A stretch of 6,302 nt of DNA from Synergistaceae bacterium (GTDB taxonomy: Bacteria; Synergistota; Synergistia; Synergistales; Aminobacteriaceae): positions 1 through 6,302 of the forward strand of contig JAFRSL010000020.1 of the NCBI GenBank assembly GCA_017427625.1. Direction: 5' to 3'. Under the pieces are notes generated by a model. That model was not told the DNA's origin. It did not search any database and worked only from the letters and a program-made list of their open reading frames with translations. Numbering within the stretch: the first letter of the stretch is position 1; every line of letters begins with the position of its first letter. A program made the translations under genes and the position numbers. Positions 6,077 through 6,302 of the stretch are shown here, piece after piece.

Positions 6077-6106
6077 ACTCAGGAGACGAAAACCAAGTGC
6101 CTGAGT
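6077..6106 (+). repeat. Perfect 7-bp hairpin, possibly a left-end hairpin
   Basis: ACTCAGG (6077-6083) pairs exactly with CCTGAGT (6100-6106) around a 16-nt loop. The downstream sequence is A-rich, not T-rich, so it is not a standard terminator. IS200/IS605 elements carry subterminal hairpins recognised by TnpA, so this may be the left end of a short non-autonomous element. That reading is speculative. Confidence 0.35.
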
Positions 6107-6119
6107 CAGACAAAAGAAA

Positions 6120-6302
6120 ATAATGTACCGTCCCTTCGGGGCATATCGTAGAACGAAATACGCTATGGGACTACGGGAACTTACGCCTATGGAGAGGATG
6201 TACTGCGTCCTTCGGCAAGACGACTTCAGCCAGTAACATCGGTTGGAGCGCAGTCTTCGTTGAAGTAGGAAGCTGCCACTTCTATAAGTGGTGGTAGTTC
6301 AC
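6120..6302 (+). ncRNA. Omega RNA (reRNA) scaffold of a TnpB element
   Basis: TnpB nucleases use an RNA read from the 3' end of the element, whose guide is the flanking DNA just beyond the right end. The visible structure fits. A UUCG-capped hairpin lies at 6132-6141. A stem of GATGTACTG (6197-6205) with CAGTAACATC (6231-6240, one bulged A) continues into CGTC/GACG (6206-6209/6219-6222). The bulge ACTTCAGC (6223-6230) pairs with GTTGAAGT (6259-6266) over 8 bp, one of them G-U, forming a pseudoknot. The terminal 10-bp hairpin ends 7 nt before the edge. Helix plus pseudoknot plus end hairpin is the omega RNA plan. The 5' end is uncertain; the promoter candidate near 6030 could produce it. No TnpB is encoded nearby, so any activity would need a protein supplied by another copy. 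Confidence 0.62.
6152..6268 (+). pseudogene. Remnant of the tnpB 3' end
   Basis: One frame through the structured RNA reads as the tail that normally follows the TnpB zinc finger: RYGTTGTYAYGEDVLRPSA, then a variable stretch, then SSLK and a TAG stop (6266-6268). Intact TnpB tails of this type often run T-x-G-x-Y-A-C-G-E-x-V-R-P and later SLKQE. The same frame has a TAG at 6149-6151 just before the remnant, and after the second TAG it continues as EAATSISGGSS. No RuvC Asp/Glu motif or CPxCG zinc finger is visible upstream; the frame opens only at 6032. The tail is therefore non-functional as protein and is probably kept only because it overlaps the RNA. The family match is from memory. Confidence 0.5.

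Larger units (their letters stand above)
6077..6302 (+). mobile_element. IS200/IS605 (IS1341-type) element remnant, right end
   Basis: The 3' edge carries a 10-bp hairpin (6272-6281 with 6286-6295, loop CTAT) followed by AGTTCAC at the very end of the window. A hairpin plus GTAGTTCAC is the usual look of the right end of many tnpB-only elements. No TnpA tyrosine transposase and no TnpB body lie in the 96-321 bases available after der, so the copy is either a short non-autonomous derivative or an internally deleted one. The left boundary is unknown; I set it at the 6077 hairpin only as a working limit. The insertion lies downstream of der and leaves it intact. Confidence 0.55.

Noticed and set aside
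6077..6106. Hairpin as terminator for der
   Set aside because: It lacks a following T tract and is about 95 bases after the stop; the loop is long.
5781..6113. 110-codon minus-strand frame over the der end and the gap
   Set aside because: No motif, and most of it is antisense to the conserved der KH domain.
6050..6151. Possible small gene starting with GTG at 6050 and ending at the TAG at 6149
   Set aside because: No ribosome binding site, no recognisable motif, and it runs into the structured RNA; better treated as the decayed stretch in the tnpB frame.
6120..6302. Riboswitch or CRISPR-related RNA
   Set aside because: No direct repeats with spacers, and the terminal hairpin followed by GTAGTTCAC fits an IS200/IS605 right end better than any riboswitch I know.

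Overview
This 6.3 kb window is ordinary bacterial chromosome over most of its length, with a decayed mobile-element end on its right edge. The fliW-csrA pair indicates a flagellated lineage that uses the CsrA/FliW switch. The gene mix (fliW-csrA fused to purE-purM, a LUD-domain protein, an asparaginase-like gene joined to der) and the roughly 50% GC content remind me of Synergistota. Spirochaetes or Firmicutes remain possible. The taxon is an inference from memory; no search was run.

Layout. Minus strand, 1-1423: fliW, csrA, purE and purM (5' part only) form one tight operon in which each gene overlaps the next. The 106-bp gap 1424-1529 holds two back-to-back promoters arranged as a near-perfect mirror image. 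Plus strand, 1530-3614: a membrane-anchored TPR protein with a very acidic N-terminal half, then a LUD/LutC-type protein 18 nt downstream with a strong ribosome binding site. A hairpin terminator candidate follows. Plus strand, 3674-5981: an asparaginase-fold protein whose catalytic residues are replaced, followed 1 nt later by the ribosome-assembly GTPase der.

The last 321 bases (5982-6302) have no intact gene. They hold an extended -10 promoter candidate, a 7-bp hairpin, and a strongly structured RNA region that looks like the omega RNA (reRNA) and right end of an IS200/IS605 (IS1341-type) tnpB element. The tail of a tnpB reading frame lies inside it, interrupted by TAG codons. No tnpA or tnpB body is present, and the window stops at what looks like the exact element boundary, so any guide sequence lies just outside.

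The minus operon combines control of flagellin and mRNA translation (FliW titrating CsrA) with steps 5 and 6 of purine synthesis (PurM, PurE). The most useful leads are the TnpB-less omega RNA with an 8-bp pseudoknot, the catalytically dead asparaginase-like protein coupled to der, a PurE with a class II-like active-site loop, the symmetric divergent promoter, and a CsrA-type hairpin over csrA's own ribosome binding site.
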